DNA of 64,000 nt from Aristolochia californica (lineage: Eukaryota; Streptophyta; Magnoliopsida; Piperales; Aristolochiaceae): positions 4,966,501-5,030,500 of the forward strand of contig JARWKL010000005.1 in assembly GCA_029961685.1 (NCBI GenBank), in the 5' to 3' direction. The notes under the pieces were generated by a model. It did not search any database and was not told the origin of the DNA. It saw nothing but the letters and a program-made list of their open reading frames with translations. Of this stretch, positions 46,246-58,149 are shown one piece after another. Position 1 is the first letter of the stretch. Each line of letters starts with the position of its first letter. The translations under genes were made by a program, and so were the position numbers.

Positions 46246-48120
46246 CCCCTCAAAATGGTGCATAAACATCATAAATCCAAAATTTTGTACATGTATCATG
46301 AAGAGTTGTTGTTGTTACTGCTTTGGTGAAGATATATGCATGTTGGTTTTTTTATGGGATGTAGTGCATGGTGATGTCTCCAACTTGTAGCTTCTCCTTA
46401 ATGAAGTGGAAATCGGTTTTGATATGCTTGGTCATTTCATGAAATACTGAGTTTGTAGCTATGCGAATTGTTGTCTGATCCTATTGAAATTTTGTAGCAA
46501 GGAAGATGAAAACACTTACCGAGTTCATTTTAGCAATGGGGGAGAAGGTTTCTTCATAATCAATCCCATAGGATTGAGTATACCCTAAGCAACTATCGGC
46601 CTTTGAGACGGGTAACACTACCATTCACATTATGTTTCACAATAAAGACACTTGTATCCAATGGGTGTCCTACCATATGGTAATGTGATGAGATCCCAAG
46701 TGTGATTGGCATGCATGGCTGCCATTTCTTCCTCCATGGTTGCTTTCGATCTTGGATGTTGTAGGGCTTCTTAAAAATCTTTAGAAAGAGTGATGGAAGA
46801 AAGAGTTGCAAGGAAGAATTGACAACTTGGAGACAAACAGTGATTAGAGACAAAGATATAAGATGGGAAGTAGATGGGCATGTAGGGACACACGAGAGAG
46901 GTTCTTTTCCAAGTGCAATGAACCAAGTGTCATATTGAGGGCCAAATGGAATAGAAGAAGGAATCAAAGGACTAGAAGGTGTTACCTCAGAATTTTTAGT
47001 CAGCCCAGGTGATGTAGGAGCCATGAGAGGAGAAGTAGTTGATCATCCAATGTTGCAAAGAATCTTGGTGCTTCAGAGGGATTTAAACCTATAGAGGGTG
47101 AGTTTTGTCTAGAATAGAATGGTTGATCCTTAAAAAAGATGACATTGGAAGAAATAAAGGTATAGTGTAATCCTGGGTGGTAACAAATATATCCTTTTTT
47201 ATCTTTGGCAGATCCAAGGGAGATACACTTAAAGGCTCGAGCAACTAGTTAGGTTTGACTTGGAATAGAGTCATGAATAAAGCAAATGCACTAAAAGGTC
47301 TTTAGAGGAAGTGAAAGGACTTTTGTCTATGGTAGGAGTATGGATATAGGAGATGAGTTTTGCAAAATAGAAGAGGGCATCCTATTGATGAGATGTCATA
47401 CAATAAGAATTGCATAGGGCCAAAAAAATTGAAGAACATTCATAGAAAATAAAAGGGCTCGAGCCACTTCTAATAAGTGCCTATTTTATCTTTCGGTTAC
47501 ACCATTTTGTAGAGGAGTTTAGGCACATGAGGTTAGGTGAGTAATGCTTTTTTTTTCAAAATGATTGAAATTAGTGAAAAAGGTATTATTTGGCATTATT
47601 GGATTGAAATAATTTTATTTTTTATGATATTGAGTCTCTACCATGGCATGGAAAGAGGTGAAGATACCAAGTACTTCAGAGTTATCCTTCATTAAAAGTA
47701 TCTAGGTGACACGAGAGTAAATAAAAGTATAACAAGGTATCATAAATGAGAGATATTTGGTACATTAAGAGGCCCCAAACATCAGAATGAATTATAGAAG
47801 GACTACCACTTGAATTATTTGAGCAAGATGAAAAAACACTTCTTTGGTGCTTGCTTAGTTGACAAAACTCACACGGTAAGATTTTAATGGAATTGTAAAC
47901 CCAATAAAGATGGATATCCTAGTCCCTTGTGCCACTGAACCACCTATTGTTCCTTTGTGACAAGTTCAGAGAGAAGCTTTGTGTCAAGGTAGTAAAGTCC
48001 TCCTTTATCATGGAATCCACCAATCACCTATTTTGTTTGGTAGTCCTGAAAGACACAATGAGAAGCATAAAATGTTATGAAGCATCCAAGTATTTTGGTG
48101 ATTTTACTAATAGACATGAG
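46246..48120 (-). pseudogene. Copia pol remnant (minus orientation)
   Basis: From right to left, so in coding order on the minus strand: the pre-integrase segment (GLYYLDT-like, near 48,000-47,940); the integrase N-terminal finger (CEFCQLSKHQR near 47,880) and core (IIHSDVWG near 47,795); a conserved GVTERKNRH-like block near 47,510-47,480; and reverse transcriptase (GIDYEETFSPIAKM near 46,570-46,530). RNase H pieces end the series near 46,330. Many stops and frameshifts. The 143-codon frame at 46,593-47,024 is part of this region and is not a separate gene. Confidence 0.75.
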
Positions 48121-48149
48121 ACTTAATGGAATTGAGGGGGAAAAAAAGA

Positions 48150-48630
48150 ACATCAAATAGAGGTAGGAAAGAAGAAGGATTTGAAACACTAGCCCTCAAA
48201 CTTGTGCTTGAGATCCATCGACAATGGAGAAACTATGAAGTAGGACAAGGGGAGATGTTAGAAGATGGACTGAAGCCCACATGTCTAAGAGGTGGTATTG
48301 TGGTAAATAAGAAGACTTCTCATAAAGATGGCATGAAGATGTATTTACATGTCTATTTATGTCTCTTCTCGTGTAAAGATTGTAGCCTTAAGGGCATTGT
48401 AGTCATTGAATCATACACTCTAAAAATTATAAATAGAGGCCCTTGGCTAAGAGGTAGAGCATTAAGTCCTCTGCTCTATTCTCAAATTCTTCCAAGCTCT
48501 CCTCTCCCTTCTCTTGGTAGTCAAACTCTAAATTGTCTCTTCTTTCTCTCTTCTTTCCTTCTTCTTCTTCTTCCTCTTCTTCTTCTCTCCCTCCTTTGCT
48601 CAAGATCAATATGGTGGAGTCCTAATTTCT
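48150..48630 (+). repeat. Copia 5' LTR (plus orientation)
   Basis: This ends directly before the primer site TGGTATCAGAACATAG at 48,633-48,648. It has a TATA-like TTATAAATAGAGGC near 48,427 and a CT-rich leader (48,490-48,600). The start is uncertain. The open frame at 48,126-48,656 spans it and is therefore not a protein-coding gene. Confidence 0.6.
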
Positions 48631-48632
48631 AC

Positions 48633-48648
48633 ATGGTATCAGAACATA
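48633..48648 (+). other. Initiator tRNA-Met primer-binding site
   Basis: TGGTATCAGAACATAG closely matches the plant copia primer site and fixes the plus orientation of the element that follows. Confidence 0.85.
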
Positions 48649-51640
48649 GAATTTAGGATTCCCACGTTGGAGTGATGCTTAAGTGCTTTTAAAGGTCTCA
48701 TGCAAGTTGCTCTTGAAGGAAGAGATTCAACTATCAAAGATAAGTGATTTCTATTTTTTTTTTTTTCATGCTATGTACCGAACCTTTAATCTATATTAAA
48801 TCAAGAAAAAATGGCTTTCATATGAGAAATTGTGAAAGCTAATCCTTGGTGTTTAGAAGATTATGACCTTGATCTTCTTGTACTCAAATATTATAAGTTT
48901 GATCAAGATCAGTTGCCTACAAGTTCTATGAAAATATATTGTTTATAAAGTTGGTATTTATATGACAGAAGAATATATGAGAATTGCATGAAACTTAGTT
49001 TGATTTTTCATTATTCAAGACCAGTAATGTACTTGATTTCTTGAATCAAATCAAGTTGCTTTATGGTTTATGATTTTCGGATTCTCCAAACATGAAGAAA
49101 TTATTCATGGGATTTTGTTGAGCTCAAAGAGCAGTTTGTTTGGTGATTTATGAATGTTTGGAGGTTTCTAATCACTTATCCAATCCTTTAAGACTTATGA
49201 ACAATTCCATTGCCTAAAGTATTTATGAAATTAAGGAAAAAGTGTCTTTTTAAGTGATAAGATGACACCTCTTGTAATGGATACATAATCCATGATTTTG
49301 GTTAAGATTCAGCCACGAGTTCTTGAGGTTTTTTTTTTAGAAGTTACCAATGGTTTTGAATTGAAATTGAATAAGGGGATAATTCATTCACTTAAGGCAC
49401 AATTTTTTGCTTCTTTGGAGCTGATTTAGAGGCTGGTTTGGTGGATAAGGATTTACCTTTATTTGAAAGTGGTTGGTTGGATGAGAAAGTTTTTCAAATT
49501 TGATTAAGTGGATTATTTTCTTTCAAATATGAATTATGGTTGTTTTAGGCAAGCACGGGCCTTCCAAGATTCAGATTATCAATTTGGATTCATGCTTGGA
49601 TTGTTTTTGAATTCATAAATTCTTTCTTTAGCAAAAGCTTGGATTGTGAGGAAAGTTACCTCACTCAGGTTACCATTTCTGTTGGACAACATATCATTGA
49701 TTTAATAACTTTTCAAGCTTGACAAAGTGACCTTACTTTAGTTCAAATAAGTTCTTAAATATTGGATTATAGCAATTACGCCAAGTTTAATTGGATTTTC
49801 AGTTTGATTCCTCATCATATCCTCTCCTTGTATGTGTTTTGCTAAGCATTTGTTTGATTTAAGATGGTTGACGGAAATACAAGCAGTAAGAGTGACATAC
49901 TCAAAATTACTATTATTCCCTTAAGAAGATTGTTCAATTATCTTAGTTGATCTCAATCATTTAGAAGGTTTTTTATTACTCGAGACCTTCTCTGTCACTT
50001 AACCAAGCCTTCTACACCGATTGATGAAGAAAGTCAATCCTATTTAAAGTGGGTTAAGGATGACAATTTGGTAATTAATTGACTTATTAATACTATGGAA
50101 GAACATGTAGCCAACAATGTTGTCCACTTAGAAACAACCAAACATATTTGGGATACTTGTACTAAATTACATTCTAGTATGAGGACTTTATAAAAGTTAT
50201 TTGATGTATTGCAAAACAAGTTCAATACTAAGCAAGGAAAAAATCTTCATGAATTTTTAACTCGGTTTTGAGGTTTAATTCAAGAGTGGAAGATTACTCA
50301 ACCATACTCCACCGATATTTGATATTTTGGTTCAAGAAAGGCAAAGGGAAGATTTAGCGGCAACTATTTATTTGAAAAATATCAAGCCATGCCTTGAATT
50401 TGCTAAGACTTAACTACTTAGCTCCTTTGAACTTCTATTTATTTATGATATAAGTGCCACATTGTTGCAAATTCCCAATACTTCTCCTAACTCAAATAAT
50501 GATGTTTTATCTGCTATGTATTCAAGTTATAGAGGTACATCACCCTCCAATCGAGGCCACTGCAAAAATTATAGAGGATGTCAAAGAAGAGGTGGTAGAA
50601 CAATTTCGAGTTCCTCTCGCATAGAGCTTTGAGTATGCACTTATTGTGGTGGCAAAACTACCTTGTGGAAACATGTTGGAAGCTCCATGGCAAACTGGAA
50701 TGGGCCATGGCTACTCTAGTAGGCTGAACCACAAACCGGGAAGATAACTCTCACTCATGAAGATTATGAAATATTTCAAAAACCGAACTCATTAATGGGG
50801 TCTTCCCTTACATCTTCACCTATGATTGCTACCACTATTGCCTTAGGTATGCTTTCTTCCACTTCCTCCTTTTCATCTTGGATAATAGACTCTGGGGCCT
50901 TCGAACATCTCTCAGGTAACAAACATGTGGTACATTCTTTATCTCCATGAATTCCAAATAAGTTTATTACTATAGTTAATGGTTCACAATTCGAAGTACT
51001 TGGCAAGGGATCATCTTCTATTACACCTTCTGTCGCACTTTGAGATGTTCTATTTGTTCCTCGATTCCCTTTAAACTTACTCTCAGTAAGTCAGCTCACA
51101 AAACATCTCAATTGCTCCATCACCTTCTCACCCTTTTCTTGTGTTTTTCATGATCTAACAAAAAAGCAGATGATTGGTGGAGGCCATGAACAAGGAGGTT
51201 TGTATTACTTGGACCTACCTCCTTTAGCTGCAATTTCATTATGTTCATTCAAGGCACAATTATGGCACAACGGGCTTGACCATCCTTCTACATCTTCTCT
51301 TCAAAATTTATTTCCTTTTTAAATGTCTTTGTCTACTTTAAATTGTGATGTTTGTTAGTTAAACAAACGACAGAGGAGTATATATTCTCCTCGCATTACC
51401 AATAAAAGTGTTTTTACATTTTCTTTAGTACAATTTAATGTTTGGGGACCTTTGAGTGTCTCAAACCTTTCTCAAGTTAAATATTTTGTTATGTTTGTTG
51501 ATGAATTTACCTGGGTCCACTTATTTAATACTCTATAGGCCATACTTTTTGTTGAGAACCCCAACAAGATTCCTTCATCTGATTTTGAATCTAGTTTGAT
51601 TATGTGATTCTTTATTTTATAGTGCATTACCTGCTTCTAA
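48649..51640 (+). pseudogene. Copia gag-protease-integrase remnant (plus orientation)
   Basis: Plus-strand gag is readable at about 50,030-50,400 (SYLKWVKDDNLVINW, EEHVANNVVHLETTKHIWDT), then a CX2C-type knuckle remnant near 50,635. The aspartic protease is at about 50,870-51,060 (SWIIDSGAFEHLSG). The pre-integrase region (GGLYYLDLPPLAA) follows near 51,200 and the start of the integrase core (FNVWGPLSVSNLSQ, VMFVDEFTWVHLF) near 51,430-51,530. Stop codons interrupt most segments. It breaks off in integrase at about 51,545-51,640 and a minus-orientation copia follows. Confidence 0.8.
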
Positions 51641-51976
51641 ACACTCTAAAGTACCCGATGTTGGGGTGCTCTTTCATTCTATAGTTCATATGGAGCTTTG
51701 CCAAAGCTAGGTCTCAAGTAAACCATGAATAATATAAGAACTAGTGCTAACAACTTATGCCTAAAATGTTTTTTTTGAGAGTGAACTCATTTATCATAGT
51801 TATGCTCAACACTTGGAGAGCTATGCTTTTCCTTTCAACCATTCCTTTTTTTTTTTTTTTTGTAGATTTCTAGGTGTTGAAAACTCATGCTATTATTCTT
51901 CTATTCACAAATCTCTCAAAATCTCTTAGGAAATCACCTCCTCTATCACTTCTAATCCTAGTGATCTTTTTTTTTT

Positions 51977-52190
51977 TTTTTTGGTTTTGTACTTTAGTAG
52001 CCCATTTCACAAATTTATCACAAACATCTTTACGAGCTAAAAACAAAGTCTAAGTGTACCTAGAATAATCATCAAGAATGAAATTTTTTGGTTTTGTACT
52101 TTAGTAGCCCATTTCACAAATTTATCACAAACATCTTTACGAGCTAAAAACAAAGTCTAAGTGTACCTAGAATAATCATCAAGAATGAAA
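51977..52190 (+). repeat. 107-bp tandem duplication in copia integrase
   Basis: Two adjacent copies, about 51,977-52,083 and 52,084-52,190, appear identical by eye over some 105 bases, including the minus-strand integrase segment. High identity suggests a recent event, or a possible assembly artefact. Confidence 0.9.
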
Positions 52191-52684
52191 AAACAAAAAA
52201 TGTTTTGGCATCTTCAATGTCCTCATACAAGTGCATGTAGAGAAGTTGCATGGGCTTTTATAGTGGAAATTACTTTCTTGGGTTGAAATTTCAAATACTT
52301 ACTCTTTATGCATACACCACATAATTCTTTATTATCAAAATTAAGCTTTAGAAGACATTGGACAACATCTTTTGTGGAAATCATTTTTCGAAATTTCATG
52401 CCCACATGTCCTAGTCTTCTATGACATAGTAATGTACTACCGCTTTTAGCAATGAAACATGTAACTTTCTATTTGATAAGGTCATTCATTTTTAGCGTAT
52501 ACATGTTTTTTTCCTTTTTACTACAAAGGTTTTGAATTGTAAAAGATATATATTCATTCAACCTAAACTCAACCTTGAATCCCTAATTAGACCATTGACT
52601 TAAGCTCAAGAGCTTGGAGTTAAGACTTTTCACTAAAGAACATGATGTATAGAAAGGTGGGGGAGTATATGTATAGTCCCATAC

Positions 52685-53025
52685 TGTTATGGTCCTGAGG
52701 TTAAGTACCTATGCCTTCCACTCCTAACAGGCCGGTCTTTTGGGTAGTATTGGCTAGGTGCTTAACATTTGGTATCAGAGCGGGCTCCCACGTCGCGAGT
52801 TCAAATCCCTGAGGAGAGTCACGGTGCGGGTGTCGCGAGCCCCGGACGTGGTCGTCGTAAGGGATTATGGGATCTTGACCTGGCACTCGTCATTGATTGT
52901 TAAGCCGTCGTGGACGTCGGCTCGCGAAGGTGGGGTATATTGTTATGGTCCCGGGGTTAAGTATTTATGTCTTCCGCTCCTAACAGGCCGGTCTTTTGGG
53001 TAGTTTTGGGTAGGTGTTTAACATT
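52685..53025 (+). mobile_element. Complete TRIM element (miniature LTR retrotransposon)
   Basis: Two direct terminal repeats of 85 bp, 52,685-52,769 and 52,941-53,025, begin TGTTATGGTCC and end TTAACATT, with about nine differences. The initiator-Met primer site TGGTATCAGAGC starts at 52,770, immediately after the first repeat. A purine tract (GAAGGTGGGG) lies just before the second. The six-base direct repeat CCATAC is at 52,679-52,684 and 53,026-53,031. The 171-bp interior is GC-rich and encodes nothing recognisable; the open frame 52,758-53,003 is incidental. It must move using enzymes of other elements. Confidence 0.9.
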
Positions 53026-54189
53026 CCATACCTCCTATGTAGCCTTTTCCACTTGCTAACTCCACTAATCCCCCATCCTTAAGCTCTAAGATGGGTGTAC
53101 ATGCTCTTCTCTCCTATCCTATACCTTGAACATCCACTATTCAGAAACTATGTTCCCCCTTTTGTCATGAAGCACACTACTTGAATATTGGACTTCATTC
53201 AAAAAAATTGTTCTTGATTTGATACCCTTTTTTGGGTCCTCTAAAATTAGCTTGACCATTCATTCTTTGTCACATCCTTTGACCAAATTTCTTAGTCATT
53301 TTGTTCTTATGCAAACATTGATTGTTAGCATTACCTCTCTTCTCACAATAGGTGCCAATGAAAATTTGATACTCTCTGTGTTGCTCCCATTCCCTTGGTG
53401 CCTAGGATTTCTAGGTCCTTTCTTTGTGCCATTGTACACTCTTTTCTTTTCAGTGGGCATTCCCATGCACTCAGTATTCTTTGAGGCATTTACTTGGCTC
53501 CTAGACGTATAAGGATCTGATACATCTCCCTTTGATGGAGCAAGAGCATCATCAACATCAACAACCTTAGAAGAACTAGGCCTCACATTCTAATGTTTCA
53601 GGTTTCCTATGCTAGAGTTACCATCATAGCCTAGACCACTGACATCTTGGACTACTTTATGGGACGGGATCAACGTTTCTAATTTTGTTTGATTCAAAGA
53701 GAATATTTCAAAATCGCTTTTGATACAATCTCTCATTCTCTAAAGAGTCATATTTGATCTTTATGGCCTCGTGCTTCATAATAATAATAAAACTTTCATG
53801 TAATTTTTCTACTTCTACATGTTCATCACTTTTAGTGCATGTTTCATATACTTTGATCAAACTTTCATGCTCATCGATCAAGGCATCCAACCTTGAAACC
53901 ACCTCATTAGGTATGAAATTTAGTATCTCATTGTCATTCTTTTCTTGATTGAACATCTTGATCAAATTCTTATTTTTGACAAGAAGGACAATTGTCAAAT
54001 CTAGCACAAAGCTAGTACCACCTCCTATGAGGATAATGTGGCTTGTACATCTTACACAAAAGTACAAGAACATCTCAAATACGTTGTGATAACAAGAGTG
54101 TCAAAGTTATAGTAGTCAATCCAATATTCATGAAAAGACCAAGCATATAAAAATTGATTATCATTTTATTCACAAGAAAAAAAGAAAAA

Positions 54190-54600
54190 AGAATCCGAAG
54201 CAGTCCTTTTCTTTAGAACTAATCAGTTGTTGATCTCTTCGCCAAGAGTTTTAGGTGAGAACGTTACAACTTACTCAAAAGCAAACTCGTGCCCGTTTCA
54301 CTCAACATGAGTTTGAGGGGGAGTGTTAGTCGTAGAGACTGCTCGATCCTTACTGGTTTAAGTTCAATTGAAAGCAAAAACTGATCAAGAGTATTTGAAG
54401 CCTGAATTATATAGTTGAACAATACCCTCATATATAAATAATAAACATGATTTACAAGTTTATCCGTCTTGGAGTCCTCTCTATGAAGTGGGGAAACTTC
54501 CCGAGCCTCCTTATATTGTTAGTGCCATTGTTTCTTGTTTTCTCGCTTCTTCATCAATTTATTTTGACCTTAACAAAGTGAAGATAAAGAAAGAATTTTG
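54190..54600 (+). mobile_element. Copia 3' end: pol tail, polypurine tract, LTR start
   Basis: Plus strand: the pol C-terminus (LVDLFAK, then after a shift, a segment ending in SLRGSV) runs to a polypurine tract, GAGTTTGAGGGGGAG, at about 54,309-54,324. This is followed by an LTR start TGTTAGTCGTAGAG at 54,325. The tail matches the usual end of copia RNase H. It may be the lost 3' end of the plus element at 48,150, separated by the inserted minus copia; LTR comparison would decide. Confidence 0.65.
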
Positions 54601-55188
54601 TAAGATCAATTTTACAAAGTTAATTAAGTCTCAAAACTCAGTTTTGATAATTAGTTAATAAGTACTTCCGCTTTGTTGGTTCACCCAACATTTTAGTTTA
54701 CAAATATATAGGATTACTCATAGATCTGCATAAAAAGGTCACAACTTTCAGACAGCAGCTACTGATTTCGCAAGTTTAGGTGTAAACTTCAATTCAAAAC
54801 ATCTCTTGGTTTTCCTAGATTTATTTGCAACACCTAACCCACAGTTCCATACATTTTTTTTGTTTGGTTTTTGAACATGTTCCATACTTGATAGATAGGA
54901 CAACTACAGGGAAGCTAGAATTGTCATACCAAACCATCCAGTATGTGGGTTTAAAACTTTAATGATACCCAAGTGAAGACCAAAAAAAATGTTCAACTAT
55001 AATTATATTGAAGAGAAAAAAAACTCATGTACACTGATGACTCAAGGCTAAGAGTAATAATTAAATGCTCTATACCTTGACCTCTAGAGAAGGAAGGTCT
55101 CTCAAAATTTTTGCGAGTGGTGAGTTTCTTTTCTTTTTCAGGTAGACTTGGTTATGATACTCTAACACTTGAATGGGAGAGTAGGGAA
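54601..55188 (-). other. 3' flank of the TRAF-type gene
   Basis: Lies between the copia LTR and the TRAF-type stop codon. The part nearest the gene is probably 3' untranslated region. Nothing else recognised. Confidence 0.4.
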
Positions 55189-56940
55189 CTATGGGTTCAT
55201 TTGATTCTCCTTGTTGAGCTCATTTTCCTCTGTTCTGAGCTTGGTTTCAAGGTCTTTGACCTCCCAGGTTAAAGCTCTCACACTTTGAGCTTGTGCTAAC
55301 TGATTGAATGATGGCAACTGGCAAAATGAACAAAATAAAATATCAGTGCAGTGCAACCATATCATGGATGCATCTCCAAACACATCCACTGGAATAAATA
55401 TATAAATAATCTCTAATAGGGGCTGACAACACCCCAAATGATTAAGATGTAGTTTTCAAAGCATTCATCAACATTCTGTAAGTGCCCCCTTTTTCTAGAT
55501 TCTCTAAGAATTTTTACTAACCAATCATCTACCAACTATTTTCACAAATGACATCTTCCAACCAACCTAATTGATGTTGCTAATGGAGGCTGGCCTATTC
55601 CATGATAGTTGGCTTCTAATCGCAGGAGAAAAAAATGAAAGGATGGTGCGAGAAATTAATTCTTAATTTTACAAACTCAAGAGTTAAACTTTCATATATC
55701 ACATGAAACAAACAAATTTTGAACACCATAAACAAAAAAAGGTAATCAACTAACATCGATGAAAAGCAAGAAGTTATTGAAATCTGGAAGATTCACCTTC
55801 TCAACTAGCTAATGTTTGTTTCGGTTTTGAAGTAATGGAATCACCAAAGCTAAAAAGGTACAGAGTTAAGGAGATCAGATAACTAATCTAGGAAGACATT
55901 AATGCAATACAATCAGGTAGAGACAAACATAAGTGCAAGAACACACAGTTAATCAAACCAGAAAGGCTCACCTTCTCCATTTGTTCAATCCATGGTCCCA
56001 GATCACGTGCTGGTACATCTTTGTGTATTACACGGAGGACCTGCATGACATGGGTTTGAAGGAATTCAGAGCAATGCTGCTCAAGAGTACACCTTGGAAT
56101 AGCAGATTGGCAGCCAACTAGGTAAAACGGGCAGTTCATAAGCTTCATAGGACACAGTGTTATGCAATGCCTATCCATCTCACACCTCATGATAACTTCT
56201 GGGCATTTCTGCTCACATGGGAGCAGCTTAAATGGACAAGTGGATTCATGCTTCTCTAAATGCATAGCACAGAAACTCGCACGACACCCCTCACTGCTGC
56301 AACTAAGGACCCTAAAATTGCATTGGATCTTATGTGCTCGAAGTTCTTCAATGGAGTCAAATTTCATGTTACAGTGATACATGCTCTTGTGGTCTACATT
56401 CTTCAAAAGAATTTCAGCTACAGATTCTCTTCTTCTCATCAACCAAAATCCATTCATTTCCATCTCTTGCAGAAATTCATCTATTTTGTCTTCCCTCCTT
56501 TCACTAATTAACCAAGTTGAGACCCGACTTAGAAGATTCCTCTTCAATCCAGAAAAATCATCTAGAAAGATAGAAATGATCTCAGTGGGATAGGAAACTT
56601 CAGTTTCCTCGTTACCCTCTGCAATCAGGGTTTGAGCAACAAATGTTTCACTCCGTTGGGTAAGATAGTCCACCATTTCTTTCCTCATGTCAACTGCCAC
56701 CAAAGCGGGGGATTTAAAGAGATCACCAGTGGTGTTATCAACACAAGCAGCAGAAAGTCCCATAAGCAAGACTTGTGCCAACTTGTGAACCAATTCAGTA
56801 TCACATAAGCCACAGGAGAATAAGGGGCCACCTTCTTTCACAGCCTCCACCTTTTTCTGTTCACTAACCACATCCACCAGAAGCACATCCAAATTTTCTT
56901 GAGCTGATACAGGTCCCTCTGTGCTCATCTCTTTTTGCAT
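55189..56940 (-). CDS. TRAF-type zinc-finger protein
   Basis: Two minus-strand coding exons, 56,940-55,972 and 55,317-55,189, joined by a phase-0 GT-AG intron, encode 365 aa. The start is the first in-frame ATG (MQKEMSTEG). The frame is open upstream to the splice acceptor at 56,987 but has no earlier ATG; an alternative start is five residues in. Residues 41-180 contain SCGLCDTELVHKLAQVLL and DMRKEMVDYLTQRSETFV. A Cys/His-rich region at about 190-290 (pairs such as CPFKLLPC, CPEVIMRCEMDRHC, CPMKLMNCPF, CQSAIPRCTLEQHC) has the spacing of TRAF-type zinc fingers. The short C-terminus is charged and probably helical. Domain content resembles the Arabidopsis At1g09920 group. Function is unproven; no RING or MATH domain is seen. 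A non-coding first exon ends at 57,869. Confidence 0.87.
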
Positions 56941-56986
56941 TTGGAAGAAAAACTGAAGGACTGATAGTTCTTCTTTTGCAAACAAA

Positions 56987-57868
56987 CTGAACGATAGAGT
57001 TACTCAGCAAAAATTAAAAAAAAAAAGAAGAGAGTGACTCGATATGCAAACTGAATCCGTAAAGTTGAAGAAAAATCAACGGGATGACCCCAATTCTCCT
57101 CTCATCCGTTACTACTCAGATCTGCTTTTGAGATCTCTAATGGAGATATGACGTGGCTGACTGAATTCTCTGGTGCAGCAAAGGCTGCGGTTCCGGCTGG
57201 GAGGTAGAGTAAGGAATAAAAATGTCAGCCTGTAACGAAACAATGTGCAAGGCTACGCAGAAAACGAGACGAAACCAGGTGGGAGATTGAATGTTTGATT
57301 CTTTCAAAGCGAAAGATCTGAAGGAACCTGCAGGCAGGGATAGCAGCGGTGTAGGCCTGGGGTTTGTTGCAAAACAACATCCCGCCCGCACAGCAACCAG
57401 TATCCCACCCCCCACTACGATCCGGGCGGGACAGGAATTATTTCTCAACCCGTTTCCTGCTCCCGCCCTTCATCTTATTTCCCAAAAACACGATTTGAGA
57501 TAAAGGTAAACAAAAGATTCGCCTACCATTACTAAACCTCAACAAGAGAAGATAGAAAACTTCCACACTCGTCATGTACACAAGAAAGAAAAGAAGAAAA
57601 AAGATTCGATCCAAATAAACCAAGTCGTATTTGAGATCTTGAGATGTCTAACTTGGCGAAAATAGAAGAAACGGACATATACGAAGAAAAACTAGATTGA
57701 AGGATGAGATCAAGCTAGGACTCAGTTTTGAAAAACTTGAAGAAACTGAAACTACAATAATTTGGAAAAACGGAGATATTTAAGACGGAATCGAGTTCAG
57801 CTTCGATTCAGAGATTAAAAGAAAGAAATTAAAGAACAAAAATAAAAAAAGAGAATCCCAAAACGTAC
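56987..57868 (-). other. Leader intron of the TRAF-type gene with GC-rich insert
   Basis: An 882-bp intron. Within it, about 57,290-57,490 is much more GC-rich than its surroundings, with CCCGCCCGCAC, GATCCGGGCGGGAC and CTCCCGCCC motifs, and could be a small inserted repeat. Its open frames show no domain. Confidence 0.5.
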
Positions 57869-58035
57869 CTTAGATGGCGTCTTTTCGATGCATCGGGCTT
57901 GCAAAAGACGAATATCAAGCGTTGATTGCCAATTCTTTGGGAAGAAATGAAAAAGGGAAGAGCAGAGAGTTAGAGAGGTCGTCGGGTTGAAACTGTTATT
58001 CTCTGCTCTCTCCTAAAACTGTTTAAATAGTGGAA
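57869..58035 (-). promoter_or_regulatory. Core promoter and first (leader) exon of TRAF-type gene
   Basis: On the minus strand, TATTTAAAC at 58,029-58,021 is a likely TATA element, followed by a CT-rich start region. The leader exon ends with AAG|GTACGT at 57,869/57,868. It contains a 7-codon upstream ORF (57,893-57,870, MHRKDAI) whose TAA stops one base before the exon end. The leader intron (57,868-56,987) ends in TTCAG. Confidence 0.6.
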
Positions 58036-58149
58036 GTTATTTGCCTACTTTGTTTTACTTACGTTACCCTTGTCATCTACAAGAAGTCCTGAAGAATCCG
58101 GCTCCTCCTTTCTAAATGATAAGGGTGAATTAGTAATTAAACACACGAA

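Larger units (their letters stand above)
51640..54190 (-). pseudogene. Copia gag-pol remnant (minus orientation) split by a TRIM
   Basis: On the minus strand: a gag-like segment with charged coiled-coil character at about 54,070-53,710 (EVVSRLDALIDEHESLIKVY); a linker near 53,580-53,300 (VYNGTKKGPRNPRHQGNG); pre-integrase near 52,420-52,220 (RLGHVGMKF, LNFDNKELCGVCIK); and an integrase core piece (FILDDYSRYT) that occurs twice because of a 107-bp tandem duplication. Frameshifts are frequent. The TRIM at 52,685-53,025 interrupts the protease-proximal part. Confidence 0.75.

Noticed and set aside
48126..48656. 176-codon open frame
   Set aside because: It overlaps a copia LTR and runs into the primer-binding site. 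The composition is CT-repeat derived (long leucine/serine runs), with no domain.
52758..53003. 81-codon frame across the TRIM
   Set aside because: It spans the primer site, interior and second LTR of a non-coding miniature element.
53219..53512. 97-codon plus-strand frame with hydrophobic segments
   Set aside because: It is the complement of a minus-strand copia gag linker; the hydrophobicity is a by-product.
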